A DNA stretch of 64,000 nucleotides. Origin: Aphrophora alni (taxonomy: Eukaryota; Arthropoda; Insecta; Hemiptera; Aphrophoridae). Positions within the stretch are counted from its first letter, which is position 1. Each line of letters begins with the position of its first letter. The notes beneath the pieces are model-generated. The model did not search any database. It was not told the DNA's origin and was given only the letters and a program-made list of their open reading frames with translations. Location: contig OY740769.1 of NCBI GenBank assembly GCA_963513935.1, positions 34,065,120-34,129,119 on the forward strand. Direction: 5' to 3'. This document shows positions 26,701-39,500 of this stretch, piece by piece. The position numbers and the translations under genes are program-made.

Positions 26701-29700
26701 TAACCGATTATGGCATAACCTATGGCTTATCCGTGCTCACACATAGCTTGGAGCAGAATTAATTGTTCAATACATTTGTTTGAAAAAATAGGGAACGGAT
26801 ATATCCACAAAAATCTGAATAATTGTGTTTTTCCATCATAATTATGTCAATAAACAGCGACGGTGTAAAAATAAGTAATAATCTATGAAATATTGATAGT
26901 GGTAGTATTTAACTAACGAATAGTTTTACATTATTCGATACAATGTTACAACACAATAGGTAGAGTTGACAAATTATGCTTCATTGCTTATTACTTAACA
27001 ATAGTATTGAACGGTATAATGACATAATGCAAGTTCAAGTTCAAGTTCTTACTCAATAAAATGTAAGCCCCTTCAATATATTGCGTATGCAACTTTTGTT
27101 GATGTTCGAATCGGCGTTAGTATCTTTTATATTGAAGGCGTATACGTTAATAAATAGTATGAGTGACGTCTTAACTACGCATTGTTCATATTTTTAGAAC
27201 AAAATAATGTAAAATCAATTTGAAGAATATACCATGACCACCAAAATTAACGCTGCCATTCTGTATTTACAAATGGTATAATGTGTTACATAATTGGGCT
27301 GGGTGTACAACTAGACATCTAAAAGAAAAGATTAGTAAAAAAGGGATGCAAATCAGTTTTGTAATAAAGGTACAGGTATCCATAATTTTTGGTTTGTGTT
27401 CGGGGATCCATAATTTCATACCGATGTCTTAACATTTTAATTTTGCTCCATATAAGTTGTTTCACAAATATTATTATGTTCAGTTAGCCGCTTTAAACAA
27501 TTTTTTTTTACTCATTGCAGTTCTAGTTATTGAAGACTTAAAAACTGGCAGAGGTAATACAAATAAATTAATTTTTTTATATTCTAACAATTAAATATTT
27601 GTCAAAATTAGAAAAGTATAGCCAATAATATAATATAAATTTTGTTAGTAATTATATGTTAAAGCAATGTTTTATTGATCGAACTTAAAATATATGTCAG
27701 TATTTACACATTTAGTACTGAAGTTTTATAAGTATTTATGTGAAGCAATATTCCGGAAAGTAAACGATTACACAAATATGTTATTGATAATTTTCTATAA
27801 AATATTAGAAAAGCCCTAAAATCCCTAACATATTCCAGGGAAAACTTACTGATGGGGAAAGTATCGAGGATTCTGCTGAGAGACCATCCCTCGACCGTCA
27901 TGGATGCTGCGAGTTGATGGAATCGCCAGAATATTTTAATTTATATGATAATTCGTCACACGATGTTCTGTTTCCCCAAATTATATCATTATCTAAAACT
28001 GAAAACACGGCCTTAATGTTGCCTGATGCGTTTAACATGTCTCACTCCAGGCCATTGGGAAAGACTAGAAGATGTCAAGTAGTAAAATTATCTTCTATCG
28101 AGTTCAGCGATATGATAGATGTGTACCATCTCAACTCACATTACGTAAGTAGGCTTGTTAATTCAGATAACTTAACAAACGATAATATTGAAACGGAAAC
28201 CTTTTCAGATAGAACAATACATATATAACTTACCGGTAATAAGCTTTATATAGGCCTACAAATAGTTTTTCCATCATAAAGTCGTCACTCTGTCTGACGT
28301 TGGTCAAAGTATATTTTCTTAATTAATTCAGGAACTTTTCTTGTTTATCGGTCATGTGTTATCATTGGCTGAAATTATCTATTACATTTTAAAATCATTT
28401 AAATTAGTTTTGAAAATGTAGACTTTAATGATATCCTCTTACCCACAAAGGCTCAGTTAATGAGTACTGGCTTAACTATCCCGCGGGATTTACACTTTTT
28501 TTCTTGTAGTGTTGGGTTAGATCCCTCTTTTTAATCTTTCTTATTAGTTCACTCTTGACTAACTCTTGTTCTTTCCCCACCCTTACGTTATTCGAGGGCT
28601 GTTTCACTATTTATTTTTATTTCATGCTGTTTTTTTCCGTTTTATAAGGCGATGATGACCGACAAGTTTTTGCTTTACACAACGTGGAGGAAATATGTTC
28701 TCCTTAAGTGATTCGTTTTTATTTTAAAATTCCAACAATAATATTTGTCTTATGTGAAGTAAAGCATCTTACTTAGAGATATAATGAAGGTTTTCAAATA
28801 CGTTAACAACCTAATTCATAAGGATTTCGGTTTATAACGAAGTCCTATCTGTGGTTACTTGTTCCTTTTAAAATCCTTAGTATGTAGGAGAGTGTAAATA
28901 GAAAAAAATATTTACAACTAAAATACAGTCATAATTTTAATTATTAAATAATGCTACGTTGAAATATTAATGATTAGATACAAGTCATTTAATGATAATT
29001 TGCAACCAGATTTTCAATTAACTTTCCTATTAACTGTATTTATACAATATTATTATTTAATATATATTCTATATTAGTAAATCGCATTACTTGTAAACGA
29101 GTCAAGCTTGTATGGCTGGGCTGCCAAAATAAGCAATGAATATTGACCACCAGAGCGTTTGTCATGTAATGATGACAGAAACTTCATGCTCTATAATGTA
29201 TGTTTAGTTTCGCGTGCAACTACACTCATACTACAGCAATTCAGCGAGGATGCCTTTCAATGTCTTGCACTACAAATTTAGGACCTCTTATGTATACTAT
29301 TTCCCTTATAAAAATAATTAGTTTATTTTTTAAAGTGTAGGATGATGGTTAATCCTACATGACAGAATCACCACTGATCTTATTGTAGGAAGTTATATAA
29401 AATAACAATGACACATAACACTAGTGACGTAGTTATTGTGTACAAAATAGAGACACATATCCCTCAAATATTCTAATAGCGTCAGAGTCGGAAAGATAAA
29501 AGAGAGGGATCTAGCCCAAGACTAGATGAAGAGTTGTGGATCCAGTTAGAAAACCTCAGGATAAGTGATCTGCTGAGAGGTTCCAGTTTTTACATATTTT
29601 TTGACAATATAGAAACAATTTTTATACAATTGGTTTATACAAATTCTCTGAAATAATCTGATGCCATAATATAAAAGTTCTAAAATTTTTGATCCAATTT

Positions 29701-32700
29701 TCACATAAATACTTCAAAAAAGAAAATATAATAATGATTCCAATTTACCCCTAACCACAATCACCGGAAACTTTAAAAATAAAACACAATTATCTGATTA
29801 ATTGTTCTTTATTTATTATTTCTACTAAATGCCCTGATGTACATTTCGATAAAATTGTCATCATAATCGGAGGTTCTTGCTTATAAACTAAATCTAAACT
29901 AACATATCTACTAATATGTAGTAGATTAGTAGATATGTTAGTTTAGATTTAGTTTATAAGCAAGACCCTCCAATGATGATAACCATGTTATCGAAATGTA
30001 CATCAGGGCATTTAGTAGAAATAATAAATAAAGAACAATTAATCAGATAATTGTGTTTTATTTTAAAGTTTCCAGTGATTGTGGTTAGGGGCAAATTCGA
30101 ATCATTGTTGTGAATTTCACCACAGTGCTCAACAAGATTGTAAAGAAAATATAACTTTTTATTTGTTCCTAAAACAATTTAAATCAGAGCGAACCAAGTA
30201 TCGTTGCGAAAGGCAAGTGACTACAATTTATATTGAAAACACTGAGAATGGAATACATACTTGGTTTTCTCACCCTTGGTGGAGTCCAATCTGTGTAATC
30301 TGTCAAAGAAAGGGTATCTTCGGTGAATGGTTGGTGGTCTCCTTATTACTAACATCATAGGTTTCGTACATCGGGTAGACACTGTAGGTGTCTTGAATGT
30401 CCCTTGACCTGGTTACAACCGTAAAACATTATTATTTTTATAACACTACAAAATCAATTATGGTTATTATTAATACTTATTAACTATTATGTTAAAGAAA
30501 CTATAATTTGATTGCAAGTAGTATTTATTCTATTAGGTATACTCGACGGTTATTACGATAACAATAACCAATTATTACATCATTCGATTATGTTTTTGAC
30601 CAGAAACATTACTTCGTGATTTTAATTTAATATTTCCCACACGTTTTAATATTTTCCATACGTGTAAATTTACATGAGAGCGTTCATCGTATTAAAAATT
30701 CCTTTTTTAGAACGATAGGTTATCAGAGAGGGAAATTTCATACACAAATGGGAAATTTGTCTCTGTGTAATGATAGTAGAGACTTAATTTTCCATCTCAG
30801 ATATTTGTCCCAGTAATTTTGACACCGGGCAGATGCGTCATAAGAGTAGCTTTGTATTATTTAATGCAAAAGTAAGCGTGTAATTTCATATCTTAAAATT
30901 AGTTCAACGTGCATAGTCCAATGGAATTTTACTAAGTTTGCATAAGTCAGGTATTTTATTTATTGCAGACTTTGGCAAGTTTCTTCTTTCAATAAAATAC
31001 CTACTTCTCGTTTTATTAGCTTTTACTTAAAACGAGCCTTTAGAAGGCCATTTGTTGCTGTGTGGATATATTCAGTCTGTATTTCATGTATTGTATTGCT
31101 TAAAACACTGATGAACCTTGATATTTTCTCCTTGCAACATACATGAAATACAAGAAGTTTGTGTACAAAACCGTCACACTTGGTTTGTAATCTGATGGTT
31201 CACAACGCATATTATGATGTAAATATCCACATGAGCATATCCTATTGAAAGCAAAAGAGTTCTCAGATTTTAATGAAATTTCTTTCAAATGTATATTTGG
31301 TACTTGTATTCTAGTATATTTATATAAAGTATATATATGAATGTTTTACAAATCATATTTGTTTACATACATGATTGGTAGTGTTTGGAAATGGCGAAAG
31401 GTTTTAGACCATTTTACGCTCCAACTAAGTTTTCAACAAAGTTGATATAAAGTCTAATGCAATATTTTATCAATAAAAAAAAAGTTGGAAATAACTGATT
31501 TAAAAAAAAGAGAACAATTTGTATATAAAATCTTTTATTTTTTTTATAGTGATATAACTAACCCAGCTGATATGAAGTCCCTAAAAGATCTGTTCTCGTG
31601 CCGGTGTTGTTTTAATTTATTGTTGATGACACAATTTTGAGTTTCCAAGCAAACGCAGTTCAAAATTTAGATCATAAGGTTTTTCTACAAGTCAATGATA
31701 CAAGCCAATACTTTGCTGAAAATAATTTGACTATAAATTCAAAAAAGACAAAGTACATTTTTTTAAAATTACTACATAGCTCAAACTAGACACTAAGTGT
31801 CATGCCGGGGGAGGGTGTAATTGAAGAGGTCAACAGTGCAAAGTTTTTAGGGTTTTGTATTTAAAATTAGTTGACATGGGTTCCTCACATATCAAATATT
31901 TGTGATAGAGTCGGAAATGGAATATATGTACTTAGAAAATTGAGTTTGTATTGCAGTAATGCTCTTCTACTAACAATTTACTATGATCTTGTATATCCGT
32001 ATCTGAATAGTGGAATCCTCTTTTGGGGAGATTTGTCAGTTCGGGATATTCGAAGAGTTTTTATCCTGGAAAAAAGCTAAGGGTTATAGCAGGTCTTAAA
32101 AAAGCTGAGTGATGTAGGGTTGTGTTTAAAAAGTCCCAAGTATATAGGCCTACATACTTGGGGTGATACTCTAGTAGGTTTTAATGTAAGCATATCCAAA
32201 ATAAAGATATTCGTAGTTACAGCAACAATAAAGTTAGTAATTATCGTGCTGGAAAGCACAGATTGAATTCATATTGCAAAATTTATTCACCGGCTGGTGC
32301 TAGACTGATAAATAAGCTCACACAGAGCATTAAAAACCATAAGGTGGATCTGTGCGTGCAGTGTTTTACAATCCAAAGAATAGGTTGATATAAATCCAAT
32401 TTGGTACGTGGTTATGTTTTCGCCATACCTGGATTATTTTCCTTCTGTTTTTTTCTTCAATAAATCAACACAAAATTACGAATTTTTTATAATCGGAAGT
32501 ATCAATTTTGCTCAAGTATAGCCTCTAAAGACCAAAACAGTAAACAATATTGGTCTCAAATCAAAAGCAGCCTACTCGGAGAGTACGTTTGTGGCACATA
32601 CGAAAGAAATTAAGCCCTATTTCAAAGACGTCGCCCTTGGCTCATTTAGACTTTTTGACACCTACCAAACTCATATTATTACCGACTAGTGTTAATAGTC

Positions 32701-35700
32701 AGATTTTATTTGCTTTCAGTTGAGAGAGTGTATTTTTTGCAACGTTTATTAATAATTTATTTGAAAATCTGTGATATAATGGGAAGCACAGTACCTTCTT
32801 CTCATAGGAAAATGCTTCTTCTCATAGGAAAATGTTGTGATTCTAGCAGGTAGTAGAACTACCGCCATTTAAAAATATACCTACAAAACAATTAGCTTAA
32901 GTATAGTATTAAGAGGACGATTATTTCCGCAACTAAAAGTTTATCTAATGCATATACAGTATATTATATACTGTATATGCATTTGATAAAAACTATACTG
33001 AAAAGTTATATAAAATATATTGTAGTTGAGAATTAAATCAAATTCAGAAATACCTATTTAAGTATTAGGTTGCATAATGCCAGGGCACACTGATCCATAA
33101 AACAGTTTGCTTTCTTAACACTTGCTTATCGAACTGTAGGGCTAAAGATAAACTGATTACGTAGTCGTTAATTAACGTTTGTAGAAAACAAGAAATTTTA
33201 AATTGCCTAAATTACCTAATTTATATATGAATAGGAGGAAAATTCTACTTTTAACTGAAAACAACCAAACATCGTAATAAATTTTTGATCTCTATGAATT
33301 ATAAATTGAACCTTTCTTAAAAAAATTTCTGTTCTTATGCGTTAGCCTAAAATTAAAAGTAAGATTACTAGACGTATAAGTAAATACGTATTACTAAATA
33401 CGTAAAAATATTTACTAACGAATTTTTAAGATTTATAACATGTAGTAAGACCTCATTGTGCTAATTTATTTCTGTGTAGTGTTCCTAAGAAAATTCAATA
33501 AGTTCACAATGTTCGAAACAAATATGGAAAAAATCTGCTACTTGTAAGGTAACTAGAATTTGATAGGCCGCACATATTTATAAAAAAACACCAATCATTT
33601 TCTAGATTTAAATTAGTTGATAGATGCCATCATGGTACTTACTCAGCCCATAACACAACGTAATACAACCAGATCGTCTAAACTAAATGTAAGCCCACCA
33701 TTTAGTTTCTTTGGCTTTGTAGGAAAAGGGAAGTATAAAATTGTATTGGTCGATCAAGGGTTATTATCTATAAGATAAATTAGTTTAAAACAGTTATTAA
33801 ACAGGTTTTCTGAATTTCGCATTTGTTTATATCAATACTTAAGCATTAATGAGTCTTGTAGATGAGTTTACATTAAAAAGTGTCCACTAGTTTTACTTGT
33901 ATCAATTATCTATCGTCTCAAAGTTGTGCATATGTCTACAACAACAACGACAACGATGAAAACGATGACAACGACAACGATGACAACGACAACGACTTTA
34001 ACGATGACAGCGACTACCATGACAACGACAACGATGACAACGACAACAACAACGATGACAAAGACAACGACGATAACGATGACAACGACAACGATGACAA
34101 CGACAACCATGACAACGACAACGACTTTAACGATGACAGCGACTACCATGACAACGACAACGATGACAACGACAACAACAACGATGACAACGACAACGAC
34201 GATAACGATGACAACGACAACGATGACAACGACAACGATGACAACGACAACAATGAAAACGACAACGACTTTAACGATGACAGCGACTACCATGACAACG
34301 ACAACGATGACAACGACAACGACGATAACGATACCAACGACAACCATGGCAACGACAACCATGATAACGACAACGATGACAACGATAACAACGACAACCA
34401 TGAAAACGATGACAACTATAACGACAACGATGAAACGATAACGACAACTATGACAACTATAACGACAACGATGACAACGACAACGACAACGACATCGACG
34501 TTTCCTAAAGCGATGAAACGTGAATATCAGTAAAAGAACGGAGGTAGAAATACTTTTGGTTTTACCAAACTTACCCTATATTTTGTATATAACCATATCG
34601 GTTTCTGCCGTAATAGAATGATACAGTAAAACTCTAATATGATTACATAAGGGTATAACATGATTTATTGGTAGTATTTGACGTCTAGTCTACAGCCAAT
34701 AAATACCCTTTGAAATCTCGGTTTGTTCTCTCAAATTGTTTTTTTAAAGTATTAAGTAAACTATTTAACATATTGTTCTAAGACCTTGAAGTTTATGTTT
34801 TACAAAGTAATATATCATTTCTTATTTTCATGTTCAGCAGGGATGTGCCCCGACTACTTGTTGTGGTTATAGTCTTCCACATCCAGAACACAAACCATGT
34901 CACGTGCCTATGATGTCGTGGTGTCCGTCTGTAAGTATTAATGATATTTATATTATTTACAGAGTGTGCTCTAATTAGCGTACTTACTTTAAAGTAAACA
35001 CTATTAACCTTCCCTCATCACTCTATTTTTTTCCATATAAATTCGTCTAATTTTGTTGATCATTTCATTTGTTCAAAAAGTATTCATGTTTTATATGCAG
35101 TTTTAACAGGTATTAACAGTTTTTATGTACAGAAAAAGTTTCTTAAATTAAATTAAAATAAAACAAGAATGCATTACATATATATTTTACGAATTATATT
35201 CCTATAGAAATAATTATATATGAAAAAACAACAAATATTTGTTAAAAGTTTAAAAAAAAGTCTCTATAGCTTTAACAAGATAGTAAAACAAAATATTTTT
35301 GAAATTTTAATTTTCCCTTGAGTATTTTATAAGCTCCGCTTATCAATTTTCTGAATTTTTTAAGTGAGTAGGTTAATACTTAAATTTATGTTTTCCAGGA
35401 ATTAAACCATAAATTTTAATTTCATTCTACAACTCTTGAAAAGTGGAAACATAACATGTTAGTATTTTGATATTTTTTGGATTAAAGATAAAAAACCTTC
35501 TCTCAATCATTATAAACTTATCAAGAATAGACATAAAATTCTCCGTAACATAAAACTAAAAATTTAACTCAAATCAGACAGCCTATTTCACTATTTATAT
35601 TATACGTTTTGAATCCATGAAGATAAAAAAAGAGATCTCTAGTTATGAATACAATAATATCGTCGGGGTCAGAAAATAACAAAGGTTGGTCGAGAGAAGA

Positions 35701-36683
35701 AGGGCGTAAAAGAGGGACTATATGAAGAAAGATGTAGATCAAGCTAGCATACTTCGGGATTGCCATACCCGTACTCACTATAAGTGAGCCTCTGAGGGTG
35801 AAAAACTCATCTAAAAAATACTAGTTAAGATATTTATAATTTAAATAAAACAATTAAAATAATATTTAATTTGCAGATGACGTCATCTTACCCAGCCTCT
35901 GGAATACCGCCATCTTACTATGTGCAATCTGTAACAATAGGTAAAAATAAAGACGATTCAAAAGAAGAAGACCCAAAAGAGAGTTCTAAAAAGAAAGAAA
36001 AAAAACGTAAAGAAGAACCTGAGAGTGAATCAGAAGAAGAAGATGACTACGAATACGAAGATCCTCCTCCGACTCAAAGGAGCAACAGGAATGCTGCCTC
36101 TAACAATCGTCAAAGAAGAAGAAAATGTGGCGATAATTCTGACCCTGTCGAACAATCGAGATCTGGAGGTAATATTGACCCTGCGCAATTGAAATCTGGG
36201 TGTAATTTTGAACCTGCACAATTGAGATCTGGGGATAATTTTGACCCTGGACAATCCAGATCTGCGTCTAATTTTGACCCTAACGAACAATCAAGATATA
36301 GGTGTGGCTGTAACACAAACGTACAATCCAGGTGTAGAGGAAATTTTGATCCAGTCGAACAAACTGGACTTGGTGGTAATTATTTTGACCAAAGTGAACA
36401 AAGCAGATCTGGGGGTAATTATGAAATTGCCGGTCAAACGAGATTTGAAGGAAATTATTTTGAACCCAGCGGACAAACTCGATCTGGGAGTCAGTTTGAG
36501 TTAGTCCTTGATGATAGTTTTGAATCTGACCCCTCTAGTTTTGACGACGCTGAGGATGATTTCTACGAACCTTCTCCGCCTAAACGAAGGAAGTCTCGTA
36601 GGAAGAAAACTAAGACTCAAGCAAAGGAGGTTTCTGAAGATAAATGTTGTAAATCTTGTAAGAAACGCAAATCTTCAAGTTAA
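23781..36683 (+). CDS. Gene A: five-exon secreted repeat protein, 453 aa
   Basis: Coding exons: 23781-23846, 25422-25514, 27839-28144, 34841-34930 and 35877-36683. All junctions are phase 0 with AG acceptors and strong GTAAGT donors, and the joined frame is open. Exon 1 (22 residues) is a hydrophobic signal peptide (core FIWGLLTVTLASIL). Exon 2 starts ITECDCK and is Ser/Gln-rich. Exon 3 (residues 54-155) has HGCCEL and two N-glycosylation sequons. Exon 4 (156-185) has six Cys, including TTCCGY. Exon 5 (186-453) has a Lys/Glu-rich segment, an acidic run (about 234-246), about ten 10-14-residue repeats with N-[FIY]-[DE]-P and Q-[ST]-R-[SC]-G (about 272-394), and a Lys/Arg-rich tail with KCCKSCKK. 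Exon 4 has a tandem acceptor (CAGCAG) that could add one Gln. I do not recognise the protein; a secreted, disulfide-linked structural role is inferred. Extra exons could have been missed in the long introns. Confidence 0.72.
24575..24795 (+). repeat. Dispersed SINE-like repeat (family 1), intron 1 of gene A
   Basis: Starts CCCCTCTGAGGCTC, contains ACGGGTGTAGCAATC and TTGGTTTAGACCTCTC, and ends in the TTCGAGGATA / TTATTCTTCTTTC region. Confidence 0.65.
25675..25830 (-). repeat. Dispersed SINE-like repeat (family 1), partial, intron 2 of gene A
   Basis: Contains GTCAAGAGAGATATGGTAGG, ATCTAACCCAAGACTAGAGG, ATCCAGCTAGGTATCTCGG and the GTGAGGACCTGAG end. Confidence 0.65.
26990..27175. repeat. Diverged duplicate, copy 1
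   Basis: Shares ordered blocks with 41375-41560: ATGACATAATG, AAGTTCAAGTTCAA, CCCCT.CAATAT.TTG, TATGCAACT, GTATCTTTTAT and GAAGGCGT. Blocks are short and interrupted, so the copies are old. The nature of the repeat is unknown. Confidence 0.5.
28440..28680 (+). repeat. Dispersed SINE-like repeat (family 1), intron 3 of gene A
   Basis: Contains GTGTTGGGTTAGATCCCTC, TTGACTAACTCTTGTTCTTT, GTTATTCGAGGGCTG, and the distal end TTTTATAAGGCGATGATGAC. Confidence 0.7.
29455..29590 (-). repeat. Dispersed SINE-like repeat (family 1), partial
   Basis: Contains CCTCAAATATTCTAATAGCG, GAGAGGGATCTAGCCCAAGA and CTAGATGAAGAG; truncated at the AAGAAG side. Confidence 0.65.
29731..30109. repeat. Large foldback hairpin, arms about 185 nt
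   Basis: The left arm (29731 to about 29915) is almost exactly the reverse complement of the right arm (about 29925-30109), with a loop of only a few bases around ATGTAGTAG. Matching landmarks include CCCCTAACCACAATCACCGG against CCAGTGATTGTGGTTAGGGG, and ATGCCCTGATGTACATTTCG against CGAAATGTACATCAGGGCAT. The few mismatches are spread through the arms. It lies in intron 3 of gene A. No transposase and no clear target duplication are seen. It fits a foldback or MITE-type element, or a hairpin RNA source if the gene is transcribed. Confidence 0.9.
31580..32350 (+). pseudogene. Degenerate LINE reverse transcriptase fragment
   Basis: One frame carries F-I-V-D-D-T (31616-31633), the LINE equivalent of the polymerase Y/F-A-D-D motif. 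The same frame then reads SAKFLGF, stops, and continues as LTWVPHISNICDRVGNGIYV (31868 onward) and a YPYLNSGILFWG block, all typical of the C-terminal part of Jockey/CR1-like LINE proteins. Downstream, in another frame, LNSYCKIY and ARLINKL resemble the extreme C terminus. At least three in-frame stops and one frame change show it is dead. It sits in intron 3 of gene A. Confidence 0.75.
32944..32992. repeat. Imperfect palindrome of about 48 bp
   Basis: TTTATCTAATGCATATACAG and the mirrored CTGTATATGCATTTGATAAA flank a short central TATATTATATA; one internal mismatch. In intron 3 of gene A. Confidence 0.85.
33935..34500. repeat. Hierarchical minisatellite (AACGAC/AACGATGAC)n
   Basis: Short units AACGAC, AACGAT and GAC are arranged mostly as AACGACAACGATGAC. 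A variant block containing GACTTTAACGATGACAGCGA and CTACCATGAC occurs at about 33993, 34122 and 34266, giving a higher-order period of 129-144 bp. Because the unit length is a multiple of three and has no stop, three frames appear open (Asn/Asp, Thr/Met and Val/Ile runs). These are repeat artefacts, not genes. It lies in intron 3 of gene A. Confidence 0.93.
34838..34840 (+). promoter_or_regulatory. NAGNAG tandem splice acceptor, exon 4 of gene A
   Basis: The intron ends TGTTCAGCAG before GGATGTGCC. Either AG keeps phase 0. Using the first would add one Gln at the exon 3/4 junction. Confidence 0.5.
35605..35810 (-). repeat. Dispersed SINE-like repeat (family 1), intron 4 of gene A
   Basis: Contains GTCGGGGTCAGAAAATAAC, GGTTGGTCGAGAGAAG, ACTTCGGGATTGCCATACCC and ends GTGAGCCTCTGAGGG. 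The 69-codon minus ORF over it is incidental. Confidence 0.7.
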
Positions 36684-36804
36684 ATTCCTGATAAAGTATA
36701 TACAGGTCATAAATAGTATGTTAGTTTGTATGTAACCTTTTTGTGTTAGTCTATATATAATAAGGAAAACCATCACAAACGTTGATAAGAAAATAATATA
36801 TTAA

Positions 36805-36810
36805 AATAAA
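36805..36810 (+). terminator. Likely polyadenylation signal of gene A
   Basis: AATAAA 122 nt after the stop codon, in AT-rich trailer sequence. Confidence 0.5.
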
Positions 36811-37324
36811 TGTCAATATTTTAATGTTAAAATATTGTCTCACTTGAAGATTAGCAAATAATATATGATTACTAATCATTTCAAGGAAAGTTTTTAGAAT
36901 TTATACCAAATAATTGGTGTCTTTATAATTGCACATCCTATTTTACATGTACATAATCGAATTTAATAGGAAATTTGTTAAAGAAAAAATTATCAAAATT
37001 TTAAAAGTCAGGTAAGACGAAAACCTATCTTTGGGGGTTTTTAGAAGTTCAGATTGATCATCAAATTTTGAGTTACTAACAAACTAAAAAAAAAAAAAGT
37101 TTCAAAATACGGTAAAAACTTCTACATGCTAAATTTAATATCAGATCTTCCGTCCGTTTGGAATATACAGCAGACGATCACTATACCAGACATAATTCTA
37201 AAAATTATTTTATTAGAATCGAGGACCCTCACAACGTTTCAACTGCACCACAATAAATTTATATCTTACTACATATATCAAAAATAATGTCGACAATAAT
37301 ATCTAGTAGTTATTATGAAAGTGA

Positions 37325-37380
37325 TGTAGCACAAATGGTAGAGCTCGCTTTTATTTCGCCAAAGTTCGAACTAGCGAACC
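37325..37380 (+). repeat. tRNA-like sequence, probable SINE head
   Basis: An A-box-like TAGCACAAATGG (37327-37338) and a B-box-like AAGTTCGAACT (37362-37372) are correctly spaced for a pol III internal promoter. The acceptor and anticodon stems do not fold into a convincing tRNA, so this is more likely a SINE head or tRNA pseudogene than a working tRNA gene. Confidence 0.45.
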
Positions 37381-39299
37381 GTCAAATGTTATACAAATTC
37401 GGGTCCGTGTTGTTAGTATAACGGGTTTAAATTAAAGATGTTTAAAAAAAAGGAAGAAGAAGAATAAAAAAAAACCCAAAAATTGTTCATTTTAATAACT
37501 ACAGGAACTATCTTCGGAAACTAACAGTGGTTTCATTATATTTCAACAGCTGTTAGTTGCTAAAATAATATATTTTAAGGTATCTTTAAGGTTTCATTGA
37601 GAAATTATGAGGAGCAACAGGGGGATGTATTAACAACAAGAGAGAAGCAGTGTTAAGTATATTATTACATAATCCGAGGTACGGAAGAGGTGAGTAACTG
37701 ATTTGAGCGTGGCAAGTGGAGACTCTATTTAAAAAAATATGACCATTTGATGAATGTATTATGGGGGTCTTTCTGGAAAAGATTTTTATATATTTTTTTA
37801 TACTGGTTGAACGACTCAAAATGGACCACTATAACTATAAAAGGTACTAAACGCTTTAATAGGGAATCTTTCCCACTTTTTTATCAGATTTAAAAATACG
37901 TTATCCAAATTTTGAAAAGTCGCAGCCATTTTCCAATATGACACCTTACTTAATTTTTTTTAAAATTGTAACATCATGTTTTTATTTAAATTATAATTAC
38001 TTTTACATTACCGTTTTCAAACGTTTCAGGCTTAATAAGGCGGTCAATACAACCACTTTAAAGTAGGATCCAGAAGTAAGATAATTTAATAAAATACACT
38101 TCTACTCGTTAAAAAACCTGTATGCCTTATATTATGTAGGAAATTATATTTTTACTCCAAATTTAAAATAAACAATAATTATAACCATCCATTAAATTAC
38201 TAACTTCAAATCTTTCTTGGGGCGTAGATTCTAAACAGGTGGGTTTATAAAGCTTTATAAAGGACTATAAAAGTTTTAAAATAACTTTTTCCCTACAAAA
38301 CACCATAAAAACATGATAATTCTATGTAATATAGGTAGCTGTCATATTGGATAATGACGGTGACTTTTCAAAAAGAATTTTTTTAAAATACCATAAAAAT
38401 GTAGGGAAAATCCAATTTAAAGTTTTCTGTACCTCTTATAGTGTTGGAGGTCCTAATGGTGTCCATCCGGAGTATATCAATAAATACAGTAATAAAACTT
38501 CTATTCAACTTAAAACCAATCCTGTTATGTACAGTCTGAGCAAATCTTAAACGTTTATTTTATTTTAAAGAATTAAAGGTTCAGTTAATTGCATTCAAAC
38601 TGTTATTTTATACCGTTAAAATTGATCCATATATTTTTTAAAGTAATTTATTCATAGGGTTAATGTACTAAATTACTCGCGCTACGGAAATCGTTTTCCA
38701 AAAATTGAACGAACTATATAAACGATGACTGAATAGAAACTTACAACGCCTTTCAACTTTATTATCAATTAAACACGGTTTCTGTAATTTTCTTGTAACG
38801 AGAAACTGTTTCTACTATAAAACGTATTTAAATTTTTGTCGTAAATAAATAAGTGAAAAAAAAATTTAACGGGAAAAATAGTGTTGAAACCAAACCAACA
38901 CTATGAAAAATGATAAGTTCTTAACCAAATTAACTAAAATGACGATCGTTTACGTGAGGGTAATACTTGAATAGGAAGTCCAAAACAAACTGAATTAAGT
39001 TTACCTTTGAAGAGTTTGTGCTTGTTAAAGTTTCTGAAATGATGATACAGATCTTATTTCTTATTTATATAGCCTATTATGTTTTTGTTTAAAAGCGTAA
39101 AGCCATCATGGTCAACATAAACACGATTTAAACAGAGCATAAAATGCGTCTTAACATTAAATAAACTAATCGAACCAAAATTCAAAGAACAACTTAAAAA
39201 CCTTCCCCGAAGAGTAGTGTGGATCCCACTCTTTTGATTCATTGTCAAATTAACCTTCTTTTAACTATTCATATTAAATTGAGAAGTTAAAGTATTATT

Positions 39300-39500
39300 A
39301 TAAAAGCGTCCTCTAGTCTTCGAAATCTCTAAAGAGTCAGGGTCATAAAAGGACAAGAGTTGGTCAAGAGAGACTTGATAGGAAAGATGGAAGAGAGGGA
39401 TCCAACTAAAAACTAGATTGAAAATAGGTGTATATTTAGCAGGGTACAGGAAATTATTACACCGTACTTACAAAATGTGAGCCCCTGAAGGGTTAAATTC
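39300..39500 (-). repeat. Dispersed SINE-like repeat (family 1)
   Basis: Contains CAAGAGTTGGTCAAGAGAGA, CTTGATAGGAAAGATGGAAG, AGAGGGATCCAACT and ends GTGAGCCCCTGAAGGGTTAA. Confidence 0.75.
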